Assembly (NCBI GenBank): GCA_003135055.1
Contig: PLDF01000467.1
Coordinates: 1 to 44,882 of the forward strand
Reading direction: 5' to 3'
Source: Bryobacterales bacterium
GTDB taxonomy: Bacteria > Acidobacteriota > Terriglobia > Bryobacterales > Bryobacteraceae
DNA: 44,882 nucleotides
Positions 25,311 through 34,300 of the stretch are shown piece after piece; positions within the stretch are counted from its first letter, which is position 1, and the number at the start of each line of letters is the position of its first letter. The position numbers and the translations under genes were made by a program. Under the pieces are notes generated by a model that saw nothing but the letters and a program-made list of their open reading frames with translations, was not told the DNA's origin and did no database searches.

Positions 25311-27506
25311 ATGAAGAACACACTTTACCTCAAGCCGCTCGCTCTCATCCTCGCGGCCGCATCCTCGTCTTTCGCTTTCCAGGCGGACAGGGCCGCGGAA
25401 GCCGCGCGCTGGGAGAAACAGGCCCGGAATATCACCATCGTCCGCGACGATTGGGGCATCGCGCACGTCTACGGAAAAACCGACGCCGACGCCGTCTTCG
25501 GCATGGAGTACGCCCAGGCCGAGGACGACTTCAACCGCGTCGAGACGAACTACATCACCTCGCTGGGGCGTCTGGCGGAGGCTGAAGGCGAGTCCCGAAT
25601 CTACCAGGATTTGCGGATGAAGCTCTTCATCGACCCCGCCGTGTTGAAGACGCAATACGCCGCCAGCCCGGCGTGGCTGCAGAAGCTCATGAATGCGTTC
25701 GCCGACGGCCTGAACTTCTACCTGCTCAAGCATCCCGAGGTGAAGCCGCGAGTGATCCGGCGATTCGAGCCCTGGATGGCGCTTTCCTTGACCGAGGGGA
25801 GCGTGCCCCTGGGCGGCGACATCGACAAGGTGAACCTTGGCCAATTGCAGGCATTCTACGGCAAGGTTCCCGCGAGCCCCGAGCCGCTTCCCGGCGAGGA
25901 GCAGCCTAGCGAGCCCGGTGGATCGAACGGCATGGCCGTCGCGCCCGCGAACACCGCCGCGCATCACGCACTGCTGCTGATTAATCCTCACACTTCTTTC
26001 TACTTCCGCTCCGAGCTGCAGATGGCGAGTGAGGAAGGGCTGAATGCCTACGGCGCCGCCACATGGGGCCAGTTCTTCATCTATCAGGGATTCAACGACC
26101 GCGCCGGCTGGATGCATACCTCGAGCGGCGTCGATGCGGTGGATGAGTATCTCGAAACCGTCGACAAGAAGGGCGACCGCTACTATTACAAGTACGGGAA
26201 CGAGGAGCGTCCGCTGGCGACGGCGGAGATCGCGGTACCTTACAAGACCTCCAGCGGCACGGCCGAGAAGAAATTCACTGTCTACCGCACGCAGCACGGG
26301 CCCATCGTGCGTGAGTCCAATGGCAAGTGGGTGAGCATCCGCTTAATGCAGGAGCACGTCAAGGCTTTAACGCAGTCTTACATGCGCACTAAGGCGAAGG
26401 ACTACAAGTCTTACTGGAAGACCATGGAATTGCAGGCGAATTCGTCGAACAATACGATTTTCGCCGATGCCGACGGCGACATCGCCTACTTCCATGGCAA
26501 CTACATTCCCAAACGCGATACCAGCTTCGACTGGACCCGGCCGGTGGATGGCAGCAATCCCGCAACCGAGTATCACGGGCTTTTATCCATCGAGGAGACG
26601 CCGCACCTGCTGAACCCCAAGAGCGGCTGGCTCTATAACTCCAACAACTGGCCATGGTCCGCGGCCGGCCCCAGCAGTCCGAAGAAGGAAGACTATCCCG
26701 TTTATGTGGAGAGCGGCGGCGAATCCGCGCGTGGCTTGCACGCCATCCGCGTGCTGCAAGACAAGAAGGATTTCACGCTCGACTCGTTCCTTGCAGCGGC
26801 GTATGACAGCTACCTGCCATGGTTTGAGAAGCCGATCCCCGCGCTGATTAAGGCTTGGGACGCAACCCCGGAAGGCAATCCCCTGAAGGCGAAAGTGGCC
26901 GAGCAGATCGGGCTCTTGCGTAAGTGGGATTTCCGCTGGGGAGTGACATCCATCCCCACGTCTCTCGCAGTGTTCTGGGGCGATGAAGCGCGGCGGCGCG
27001 TGGGCGGCGGGAGACGGGGAGGAGGCGGCGGATCCGGCGACGATGCCTTTGCCAGTGCGCCGGCCGAGCAGCTTCTGCAAGCGTTGGCGGCGGCGTCCGA
27101 CAAACTCGCGGCCGACTTCGGGAGCTGGAAGACGCCATGGGGCGATATCAATCGATTCCAGCGCCTCAACGACGACATCGCCCCGTCGTTCGACGATGCG
27201 GGACCGAGCATTCCCGTCGGCTTCACCTCCTCGCAATGGGGCTCGCTGGCCTCCTTCGGAGCGCGCGCTTATCCGGGGACGAAGAAGTGGTATGGAACCA
27301 GCGGCAACAGCTTCGTCGCCGTGGTGGAGTTCGGCGAGACCGTGAAGGCGAAGGCGGTGACGGCTGGCGGCGAGAGTGGCAATACGGCGTCCAAGCACTT
27401 CAGCGACGAGGCCAAGCGGTATAGCACCGGCGAATTGCGCGACGTGTATTTCTACCGCTCACAACTCAAGGGACACACCGAGCGGGAGTACCATCCCGGA
27501 AGCTGA
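25311..27506 (+). CDS. Penicillin-acylase-family Ntn hydrolase, exported
   Basis: This 731-aa protein has a signal peptide (MKNTLYLKPLALILAAASSS). It is a two-chain N-terminal-nucleophile amidase made as a precursor: the alpha region contains TIVRDDWGIAHVYGKTDADA. The autocatalytic site is GGSNGMAV with the nucleophile Ser205, and INPH follows about 20 residues later as in AHL and cephalosporin acylases. Further marks are HTSSGVDAVDEY, YRTQHGPIV and the Asn in MELQANSSNNTIF. A Gly/Arg insert (RRRVGGGRRGGGGGSG, about 562-577) interrupts the C-terminal part. Substrates could be acyl-homoserine lactones or other N-acyl amides; sequence does not decide. Confidence 0.88.
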   Translation: MKNTLYLKPLALILAAASSSFAFQADRAAEAARWEKQARNITIVRDDWGIAHVYGKTDADAVFGMEYAQAEDDFNRVETNYITSLGRLAEAEGESRIYQDLRMKLFIDPAVLKTQYAASPAWLQKLMNAFADGLNFYLLKHPEVKPRVIRRFEPWMALSLTEGSVPLGGDIDKVNLGQLQAFYGKVPASPEPLPGEEQPSEPGGSNGMAVAPANTAAHHALLLINPHTSFYFRSELQMASEEGLNAYGAATWGQFFIYQGFNDRAGWMHTSSGVDAVDEYLETVDKKGDRYYYKYGNEERPLATAEIAVPYKTSSGTAEKKFTVYRTQHGPIVRESNGKWVSIRLMQEHVKALTQSYMRTKAKDYKSYWKTMELQANSSNNTIFADADGDIAYFHGNYIPKRDTSFDWTRPVDGSNPATEYHGLLSIEETPHLLNPKSGWLYNSNNWPWSAAGPSSPKKEDYPVYVESGGESARGLHAIRVLQDKKDFTLDSFLAAAYDSYLPWFEKPIPALIKAWDATPEGNPLKAKVAEQIGLLRKWDFRWGVTSIPTSLAVFWGDEARRRVGGGRRGGGGGSGDDAFASAPAEQLLQALAAASDKLAADFGSWKTPWGDINRFQRLNDDIAPSFDDAGPSIPVGFTSSQWGSLASFGARAYPGTKKWYGTSGNSFVAVVEFGETVKAKAVTAGGESGNTASKHFSDEAKRYSTGELRDVYFYRSQLKGHTEREYHPGS

Positions 27507-27526
27507 GCAACCCGAGCGCACAAATC

Positions 27527-27558
27527 GTGGGACAGACGATCGCCTTTTGTCGTCTGTC
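27527..27558. repeat. Single REP unit
   Basis: GTGGGACAGACGATCG, then CCTTTTGTCGTCTGTC: a stem of GACAGACGA / TCGTCTGTC-like arms with a CGCCTTTTG loop, the same unit as in the REPIN elements. It sits 20 bp after the acylase stop and may also act as a transcription end. Confidence 0.75.
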
Positions 27559-27665
27559 AACCCGGCAACTCCGCGACCTTTCGCAACGGCGCACCGTCCT
27601 TCAAAAAATTCTTGCGTTCAGCACACTGACATAGTAGTATAACAAACAAGAATAGTTGATGAGCC

Positions 27666-28052
27666 ATGGCGCAGCCCAAATTCACCAAGCTCGAGCTCGG
27701 GATTATGCAGGCGCTTTGGGACCACGGGACCCTCGCCATCCGCGAGATCCAGGAGGCGTTCCCCGAGCGCGGCCGCCCGGCGTATGCCACCATCCAGACC
27801 ACGGTTTACCGCCTGGAGGGCAAGCTGGCGCTTCGGCGAATCAAGAAGATTGGCAATGCCCATATTTTCGAAGCGATAGTCTCGCGCAATGCCGCGCAAA
27901 GCCGGCTGATCGACGACCTCTTGGGACTCTTCGGCGGCCGCACGCAGCCGGTGATGGCGCATCTGATTGAGACCGGGAAGCTCACGCTTAAGGACGTCAA
28001 GGAAGCGGAGCAGTTGCTGCGCGAATTGCGCACAAAGGAGAAACGGCAGTGA
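27666..28052 (+). CDS. BlaI/MecI/CopY-family transcriptional repressor
   Basis: This 128-aa protein has an N-terminal winged-helix domain: KFTKLELGIMQALWDHGTLA, then IREIQEAFPERGRPAYATIQ and TTVYRLEGKLALRRIKK (recognition helix and wing). The C-terminal dimerisation helices end LKDVKEAEQLLRELRTKEK. BlaI-type repressors are usually followed by a BlaR1/M56 sensor protease. Here only a 38-codon frame (28150-28266, MNLFRPFANAWLAAFLCG) follows. Its start loosely resembles M56 N-termini, and it overlaps the next gene by ATGA. The upstream segment with CATAGTAGTATAAC (27630-27643) could hold the operator; this is a guess. Confidence 0.85.
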   Translation: MAQPKFTKLELGIMQALWDHGTLAIREIQEAFPERGRPAYATIQTTVYRLEGKLALRRIKKIGNAHIFEAIVSRNAAQSRLIDDLLGLFGGRTQPVMAHLIETGKLTLKDVKEAEQLLRELRTKEKRQ

Positions 28053-28262
28053 GCGCCGGCGTTGCTGTTTGCGGCTGCTACCTGTGGCAAACGAAGTTGA
28101 CAGAACGAAGTTGTTCGTAGTAATGTTTTCGTAGACATGGCAAAAGTCGATGAACCTATTCCGTCCATTCGCCAACGCCTGGTTGGCCGCATTTTTGTGT
28201 GGCGTAACTTACGGCAATCGAGTGGCGCGGCCCCATGGGCTGCGCTCCAAAGTAAAACACAC

Positions 28263-28964
28263 ATGACATCCGCCCATCAGTTAACCGCCAACGCCCGGAA
28301 ATCCAACGGCTCCGGGACCGAACAAGGCAAGCAGCGCACCCGCCTAAACGCCTATCGTCACGGCCTGACCGGCCAGATCCGCCTCCTCACCGCCCAACAG
28401 CGCCAGGCCCTCGACCAACACTGCACCGGCATCCGCGATGCCCTCGAACCCGTAAGCACGCTGGAGCTCGATCTAGAGCAAACCATCGCCGAAGACCGCT
28501 GGCGCCTCAAACGCGCCCGTGCCCTCGAAACTGGCATCGTCGCTCTCGGCCAACTCGGCGCCGCGCCGGACCGGGATGACCCCGCCCAGCTTCCCATCGA
28601 CGAAGCGCTCTCCCAAAATCGCACCTGGCTCGCCAAGGGCATCCACCGGACTATCGAGCGGAATATGGCCCAGCTCCGCACCCTGCGCGCCGAACGCAAA
28701 GCCGCCCGTCAACCGGCGCTCGAAAAGGCTCAACTACTTGCCCAGCTTGCATATAGCAAGAGCGAAAAGTACGATCCGGCTAGCGGCTTTCCGCCGGAAA
28801 TGCTGCAAATTGGGTCTGATTTTTCGCGCGCCGGCGAGCCGCCCGATCGGCCGGAATCAACGCCCGGCGAGGCGGCGTGGTGCGGGCCCATGGGTTGGCC
28901 CATGTGCCTGCCGGGCTCCCGGCCTCGGAATCCTAGCCGCGTAAATGAGAAAGCCGAAGCATGA
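28263..28964 (+). CDS. Acidobacterial protein of unknown function (N-x-x-K-S-x-G...G-K...HG type)
   Basis: This is a 233-aa protein. The ATG at 28263 is chosen because the family-like N-terminus starts there: LTANARKSNGSGTEQGKQRT then RLNAYRHGLTG. The middle is helical and charged (DALEPVSTLELDLEQTIAED, LRTLRAERKAARQPALEKAQ), suggesting coiled coils, and the C-terminus is Pro/Gly-rich and probably disordered. A paralog with the same N-terminal pattern lies at 42136-42978. The pattern is frequent in acidobacterial and other soil genomes, but I know no function for it. No ribosome binding site is visible; translation may be coupled to the 38-codon frame it overlaps. Confidence 0.6.
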   Translation: MTSAHQLTANARKSNGSGTEQGKQRTRLNAYRHGLTGQIRLLTAQQRQALDQHCTGIRDALEPVSTLELDLEQTIAEDRWRLKRARALETGIVALGQLGAAPDRDDPAQLPIDEALSQNRTWLAKGIHRTIERNMAQLRTLRAERKAARQPALEKAQLLAQLAYSKSEKYDPASGFPPEMLQIGSDFSRAGEPPDRPESTPGEAAWCGPMGWPMCLPGSRPRNPSRVNEKAEA

Positions 28965-29178
28965 AGTCCGTCGCGTAATGCTCCGTCCACCGGAATGCCA
29001 TGACACGTTTGCCCCATCACGCTAGTTTTTTAGCACCTGCCGTATTCGGGTCCGCTCCATATCCTGGCGTCGACTGCGTGGAAAGGCTCCCCATCGAAAG
29101 ATTAGCGGCAAATGCGGACACTTTTGGGCGCTCGCGAGCGTCTCACCGATATCGAAAAATTGTCGGAAAAAATATTTA

Positions 29179-29211
29179 GGAATTACCAACAGTTTGGGGG
29201 GCAATAACGTC
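29179..29211 (+). promoter_or_regulatory. Candidate ECF-sigma-type promoter, copy 1
   Basis: GGAATT and AACA (29188-29191), then 16 bases, then CGTC (29208-29211) followed by ATACCA. The same words with the same spacing occur at 30066-30098. AAC plus a 16-17-bp spacer plus CGTC resembles promoters of extracytoplasmic-function sigma factors. It lies in an AT-richer stretch 86 bp before a TIGR03435 gene. The remainder of 28965-29178 has no gene. Confidence 0.45.
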
Positions 29212-29234
29212 ATACCATCATTGGGCTTTGACTG

Positions 29235-29290
29235 GGGTTTGCCACTTGGTTGTTGCCACTGATTTTGCTACTGGGTTGTGCCACTGGTTT
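29235..29290 (+). repeat. Degenerate 12-15-nt tandem repeat before a start codon
   Basis: Four near-copies follow one another: GCCACTTGGTTGTT, GCCACTGATTTT, GCTACTGGGTTGT and GCCACTGGTTTT. The block ends within a few bases of the ATG at 29297 and occupies the place where a ribosome binding site would be expected. Confidence 0.5.
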
Positions 29291-29296
29291 TGCGAT

Positions 29297-30043
29297 ATGC
29301 CGAGAGCTCTCGCCACCGCCAACTGTATTATCTTCGCCGCCCTTGTGGCGTTTGGACAAACTGAACCCCCGCCGGCATTCGAAGTGGCGTCAGTCAAACC
29401 GAATACTTCGGGAAGCGGCAGCAGCCATACCAGCGGTACAACCGGACAGCTTACCATCACGAACCGCAGTTTGAAGGAACTGATCGAGATGGCCTACAGC
29501 GTTCAGGACTTTCAACTTGCGGGTCCGGAATGGCTCGGCTCGGTGAAATTCGATGTCGTCGCGAAGATTCCGGCCGGCGCGCGGAAGGATCAAGGCCCGG
29601 CGATGATGCTGGCCCTATTGGCGGAGCGGTTCCACCTGGCGGTTCACCGCGAGTCGAAAGAGATGCCTGCGTACGCGCTGGTGGTAGGCAAGAGCGGGCC
29701 GAAGCTGCAACAGGTGGAGCCTGGCGGCACCAACATGAACAACAACGGGAATAACAACTCGCGGCAAATCACCGCGGAAAGAGTTTCCATGGCTGCGTTG
29801 GCCGAGACCCTGGCTCGCATAGTGGAGCACCCCGTGGCTGACCGGACCGGTCTCCAAGGCGTTTATAAGCTGAAGTTGGAGTATACGCCGGATAACGCCA
29901 AGTCCGACGGACCGGAAGGTGCGGCTGAGCCCTCGATTTATGCAGCATTGCAAGAGCAATTGGGTCTGAAATTGCAAACGCAGAAGCTACCCGTTGAGGT
30001 CATCGTGGTGGACCATGTGGAGAGAGTCCCCACCGAAAATTGA
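29297..30043 (+). CDS. TIGR03435-family secreted protein
   Basis: This is a 248-aa protein. The ATG at 29297 gives a signal peptide (MPRALATANCIIFAALVAFG), although no ribosome binding site precedes it. The canonical family blocks are present: FEVASVKPN, RSLKELIEMAYSVQDFQLAG, PEWLGSVKFDVVAKIP, LLAERFHLAVHRESKEMPAY, LVVGKSGPKL, DRTGLQGVYKLKLEYTPD, IYAALQEQLGLKLQTQKLPV and the terminal VVDHVERVPTEN. A short Asn-rich insert (NMNNNGNNNS) lies near residue 152. The function is unknown. It is followed by a second family member at 30453. Confidence 0.88.
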   Translation: MPRALATANCIIFAALVAFGQTEPPPAFEVASVKPNTSGSGSSHTSGTTGQLTITNRSLKELIEMAYSVQDFQLAGPEWLGSVKFDVVAKIPAGARKDQGPAMMLALLAERFHLAVHRESKEMPAYALVVGKSGPKLQQVEPGGTNMNNNGNNNSRQITAERVSMAALAETLARIVEHPVADRTGLQGVYKLKLEYTPDNAKSDGPEGAAEPSIYAALQEQLGLKLQTQKLPVEVIVVDHVERVPTEN

Positions 30044-30065
30044 ACGCCGAAGCGAGAAAGTTTCG

Positions 30066-30098
30066 GGAATTGCGAACAATGTCGTTCGCCGTATCGTC
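30066..30098 (+). promoter_or_regulatory. Candidate ECF-sigma-type promoter, copy 2
   Basis: GGAATT (30066-30071), AACA (30075-30078), 16 bases, CGTC (30095-30098) and then ATACCA: the same arrangement as at 29179-29211. It is followed by AGGAGG (30111-30116), but the next family gene begins only at 30453. The 46-codon frame in between is built largely of hairpin sequence. Confidence 0.4.
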
Positions 30099-30209
30099 AT
30101 ACCAAGTCAAAGGAGGAGTCCGGCGGATGTCGCGAGGCCTAAGGGGCGCAGCAGGGCGCGCTGCTAATTCGCGGAGCGTCGCGGAGTCTTATCTTAAAGG
30201 GCCAGATCT

Positions 30210-30237
30210 TAAGCTGCCAGATCTTAACCTGGCAGCT
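30210..30237. terminator. Strong hairpin in the TIGR03435 intergenic gap
   Basis: A perfect 10-bp stem AAGCTGCCAG / CTGGCAGCTT with the loop ATCTTAAC. TTGTG follows directly, with no U-run. It could be a terminator or another repeat. It adjoins GTGGGGCAGGTTGTCAACCT (30239-30258), a short copy of the GTGGGGCAG repeat class. Confidence 0.5.
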
Positions 30238-30452
30238 TTGTGGGGCAGGTTGTCAACCTTCGACTGATCGGGGTTCGCCCCCTGGGCCGGGCCTAGTCGA
30301 GAGCAGCGCGGAAAGGCCAGGGATGGAGGAGTCTGTCACAAAGCGGAAGGGCCAAGCGTCATTGTTCTTAGCGCAATGGGGGAGAATCTCGTCTCGATTT
30401 GCGGGCGGTTTCGTCAGCGAGATCGTCAAAACTAGAACGGGAGAATCGGAAA

Positions 30453-31292
30453 ATGACGCGAGCGATCGGCGGTATTGGCGTAATGATCGTCACCTCGTTG
30501 GGTGCGTTCGGGCAGCCCGCGCCGGCCACGCCGGCATTCGAGGCGGCATCGGTGAAGCCGGCGGCGCCTTCGACGGATGGCAATGTCAGAAGGTCGTTTA
30601 ACAGTGACGCTGGGCGGATCGACTATTGGAATGTCACTTTAAAGCGGCTCATAATGCGGGCATACGGCGTCAAGGAATATCAAATTACCGGCCCCGATTG
30701 GCTGGATTCGGCCGGATACGACGTGGTCGCCACTATTCCGCACGACGCAACCGAGGCCCAGTTGCCTCAGATGCTGCAAGCGCTTTTGGCCGAAAGATTC
30801 AAGCTGTCGTTGCACCATGAAACCAAAGACATGCCTGTTTACGCCCTGGTGTTGGGGAAGAACGGGCCAAAGCTTAAGCCGGCGGAGCAGGAAGAGGGTT
30901 TCAGCATGAAGATGAGCCCTAAGGGCCGCCATATTGAGGGCAAATCGCGTCTCGCGGGGCTGTGCGACTTCCTGTCGAGAACGATGGATCGCCCGGTAGG
31001 GGACATGACCGATTTGAAGGGCGTTTACGACATCACGCTCGATTGGGCCCCGGACGATGGCGAAAGGGCCGGTATGACGAAGATGGCGATGGAGGCGACT
31101 TTCTCCTCGGGAGCGGGCGCACCGCTTCGAGCCGTCGTAGGAAAAGGTTCCGAGAACATGCCCGACAATACCGACGGCGCAACTCTCTTCACGGCATTGC
31201 AGGAGAGACTTGGGCTAAAATTGGAGCAACGTAAGTCGCCTGCCGATTTTCTCATCGTCGATCGCGCGGAGAAGGTTCCGGTCGAGAACTAA
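30453..31292 (+). CDS. TIGR03435-family secreted protein
   Basis: This is a 279-aa protein. The ATG at 30453 is chosen for GGGAG about 9 nt upstream and for the following signal peptide (MTRAIGGIGVMIVTSLGAFG). Family blocks: FEAASVKPA, VTLKRLIMRAYGVKEYQITG, PDWLDSAGYDVVATIP, LLAERFKLSLHHETKDMPVY, LVLGKNGPKLKP, DMTDLKGVYDITLDWAPDD, FTALQERLGLKLEQRKSPAD and FLIVDRAEKVPVEN. It differs from the other members by a Met/Gly-rich insert between the ITLDWAP and FTALQE blocks (TKMAMEATFSSGAGAP). The Oar-like gene starts 34 bp downstream, so it may be co-transcribed with the receptor and VWA genes. Confidence 0.88.
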   Translation: MTRAIGGIGVMIVTSLGAFGQPAPATPAFEAASVKPAAPSTDGNVRRSFNSDAGRIDYWNVTLKRLIMRAYGVKEYQITGPDWLDSAGYDVVATIPHDATEAQLPQMLQALLAERFKLSLHHETKDMPVYALVLGKNGPKLKPAEQEEGFSMKMSPKGRHIEGKSRLAGLCDFLSRTMDRPVGDMTDLKGVYDITLDWAPDDGERAGMTKMAMEATFSSGAGAPLRAVVGKGSENMPDNTDGATLFTALQERLGLKLEQRKSPADFLIVDRAEKVPVEN

Positions 31293-31326
31293 CTAGTTAA
31301 TTAGAACCAATACAGAGACCAAACGG

Positions 31327-34300
31327 ATGCGAATGAAGAACCAAACTATCCGGAAGCGCTTATTCAACTGTCTGCTGTCTTGCGTGGTTGCCTGCACGGC
31401 CGTCTTCGCACTTGCCGCTTCTCCGCACCATGGCGTAGTGACGTTCGGCGGCTTGCCGCTTCCGGGCGCAACGGTGACAGTAACTCAAGGCGATAAGAAA
31501 CTGGTCGCAGTGACCGATCAGCAGGGAGCGTATTCTTTCCCGGACTTAGCCGATGGCATCTGGAAAATCCAAGTGGAAATGTTATGCTTCACCACTCTCA
31601 ACCAGGAAATCGGCATCACCTCGGAAGCGCCCAGTCCGGTATGGGAATTGAAGCTTCTTTCGCTGGATGAGATCAAGGCATCCGCGCCGCCACCCGCGCC
31701 GAAACCTGCGGCAACCGCAACGGCAACTGCCGGGGCTCCGGCGGCTGCGGCGACAACTTCCACATCGCAACCTGCCGCCACTCCATCCATAACGGCGGCC
31801 AATGATGCCGCCAATGCCGCGGCAAACAACAAGAAGAAGCCCGCCAAGGGAAAAGCCGGCGCCGCGCCTGCTGTACCGGGCAGCTTTCAACGCACGGATT
31901 TGAATGCCTCCAGCGATGCATCGGCGGCAGCGGGATCGGCGGCGGCCAGCCCGGGCGTGGGCGAGCTGAATTCCGGCGGAGCGGCCGAGGCGCTGTCGGT
32001 TGGCGGCAGCACCAGTAACGGAATCGAGAGCCGGGCTATCGGCAATGCGCGCCGAGGTCCCGGGTCGCAATATAACATCCAGGCGTTTTCCAGTTTAGAT
32101 AGCTCCTATCTGGACGCTCGGCCATTCTCCCAGATTGGCGTGAACACCTCCAAAGAGCCCTACGAACACACAAATGGCGCAGTTTCGGCAGGCGGACCGT
32201 TGAGGATTCCGCACTTATGGCACACCAACAACGGCCAATTTTTCCTCCAATATAATTGGGGCCGCATCCACAGCGACGCCGTGTCGCCACCCGCCCTGGT
32301 GCCGACACAGGCCGAGCGCGAAGGAAATTTGTCGCAGCTAACTTCTCTAGGGCAGCCGGTAACGGTTATCGACCCCACTAACGGCAATCCGTTTCCCGGC
32401 AATATCATTCCGCAAAATCGCATCTCGCCTCAAGCTACTGCTTTGCTGGGGCTTTACCCGCTGCCCAACTTCACCAACTCGGCATACAACTACCAGGTAC
32501 CGATCGTCAGCATCAACAACACGGACGGTATGCAGACCCGAGTGAATAAGATGATCAACACCAAGAATTTCCTCTTCGCTAACTACAATTATCAAAACAC
32601 CCGGAGTATGGCGCCGAACTTGTTTGGCTTTACGGATTCCAGTCAGACCACCGGAATGAATGGAACCGTCAGTTGGCGGCGGATGGTCAGCCAGCGGCTC
32701 AACATCAATTCCACCATTCAGTTCAGCCGCCAGACCGTTGACGCATCGCCATATTTTGAGAACCGTGAAAACGTTTCGGGCGATGCCGGCATCACCGGCA
32801 ATTATCAGAACTCGCAATACTGGGGCCCGCCCTCTCTGAACTTCAACACGATCTACACGCTCAGCGACGGGAATCCGTCTTTCACCGCCCGGCAGCAGGC
32901 GGTGGCCTCGACCGTAGTTCAGTGGACGCACCGGCCGCACCAATTCCAATTCGGAGCCGACATCCGAAGAAACGAATCTAACACCATCTCGCAGGGGAAT
33001 CCACGCGGCGCCTTTACCTTCACTGGAGCTGCCACTCAAGCCACCGCGAATGGCGTCGCCGTTCCCGGAACCGGGAGCGATTTCGCCGACTTCCTGCTGG
33101 GCACGCCCGATATAGCTTCGCTGTCTTTCGGGAATGCCGACAAATACTTCCGATCCAATTTCGACGACGCCTACGTTGTGGACGACTGGAGAATCGCATC
33201 GGGTCTGACGATCAACGCCAGCCTGCGCTGGGAATATGGCTCGCCGCCTACCGAATTGTATGGGCGGCTGGTGAACCTGGATGTTGCGCCCGGCTATTCG
33301 ACCGCGGTTCCGGTGCTGGGCAGCGATCCGGTAGGCGCGCTTACCGGCCTAAAGTATCCCGATTCGTTGATACGTCCCGATAAGCACGCCGTTCAGCCGC
33401 GCTTCGGAATCGCGTGGCGGCCCTTTTTTGGATCCTCGGTCGTGGTCCGCGCCTCGTACGGAGTCTATTACAACACGTCGGTGTACAATTCCTTCGCGAA
33501 TTCGATGTCGACGCAAGCGCCGCTCGCCAAGAGCTTCTCCGTAGCCAACACTCCCGCATCGCCTCTGACGCTGGCCGATGGCTTTAATGCCACGCCGGTG
33601 GGCACGGCCGACAATTTTGCGATCAATCCGAACTTCCTGGTTGGATACGCCCAAACCTGGAATGCCACCGTGCAGCGCGACCTGCCCGGCGGTATTCTTA
33701 TCAATGTCGGATACCTCGGCACCAAAGGGACGCGGGGCCAGCAGGAGTTTCTTCCCAACACCTATCCGGCAGGGGCGGTGAATCCTTGTCCCGCCTGTCT
33801 TTCCAATTATGCTTACTATACTTCGAACGGTAACTCCACCCGTGAGCAGGGCAGCGTCCAATTGCGGCGCCGGCTCCACAACGGAATCACCGCGAGCGCG
33901 CAATACACTTTATCCAAATCGATTGACGACGCATCTTTAGGTGGAAGAGGGCAGGGTGGCTCGGTACTTGCCCAGAATTGGCTCGATCTCAGCGCCGAAC
34001 GCGCGCTTTCGCCTTTCGACCAGCGCCACCTGGCAACCTTTTCCGCCCAGTACACTAGCGGCATGGGAATGCACGGCGGAACGCTGTTGAGCGGTTGGCG
34101 CGGCGCCGCGTTCAAAGGCTGGACCCTTCTCACCAATATTACAGTGGGCAGCGGTCTGCCCGAAACGCCTGTCGATCCCGCCCTGAGATTTAGCGGCACG
34201 GGCTTCACCGGGCTTCGGCCGGAATACACCGGGGTCAATGTTTATGCCGCTTCGGCGGCCAACCCGGGGTTGGCCCTCAATCCGGCGGCCTATATAGCGC

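Noticed and set aside
30127..30267. A 46-codon frame (MSRGLRGAAGRA...) with AGGAGG upstream, after the second ECF-like promoter
   Set aside because: Half of it consists of the 10-bp hairpin and a GTGGGGCAG repeat, and no family resemblance was seen.
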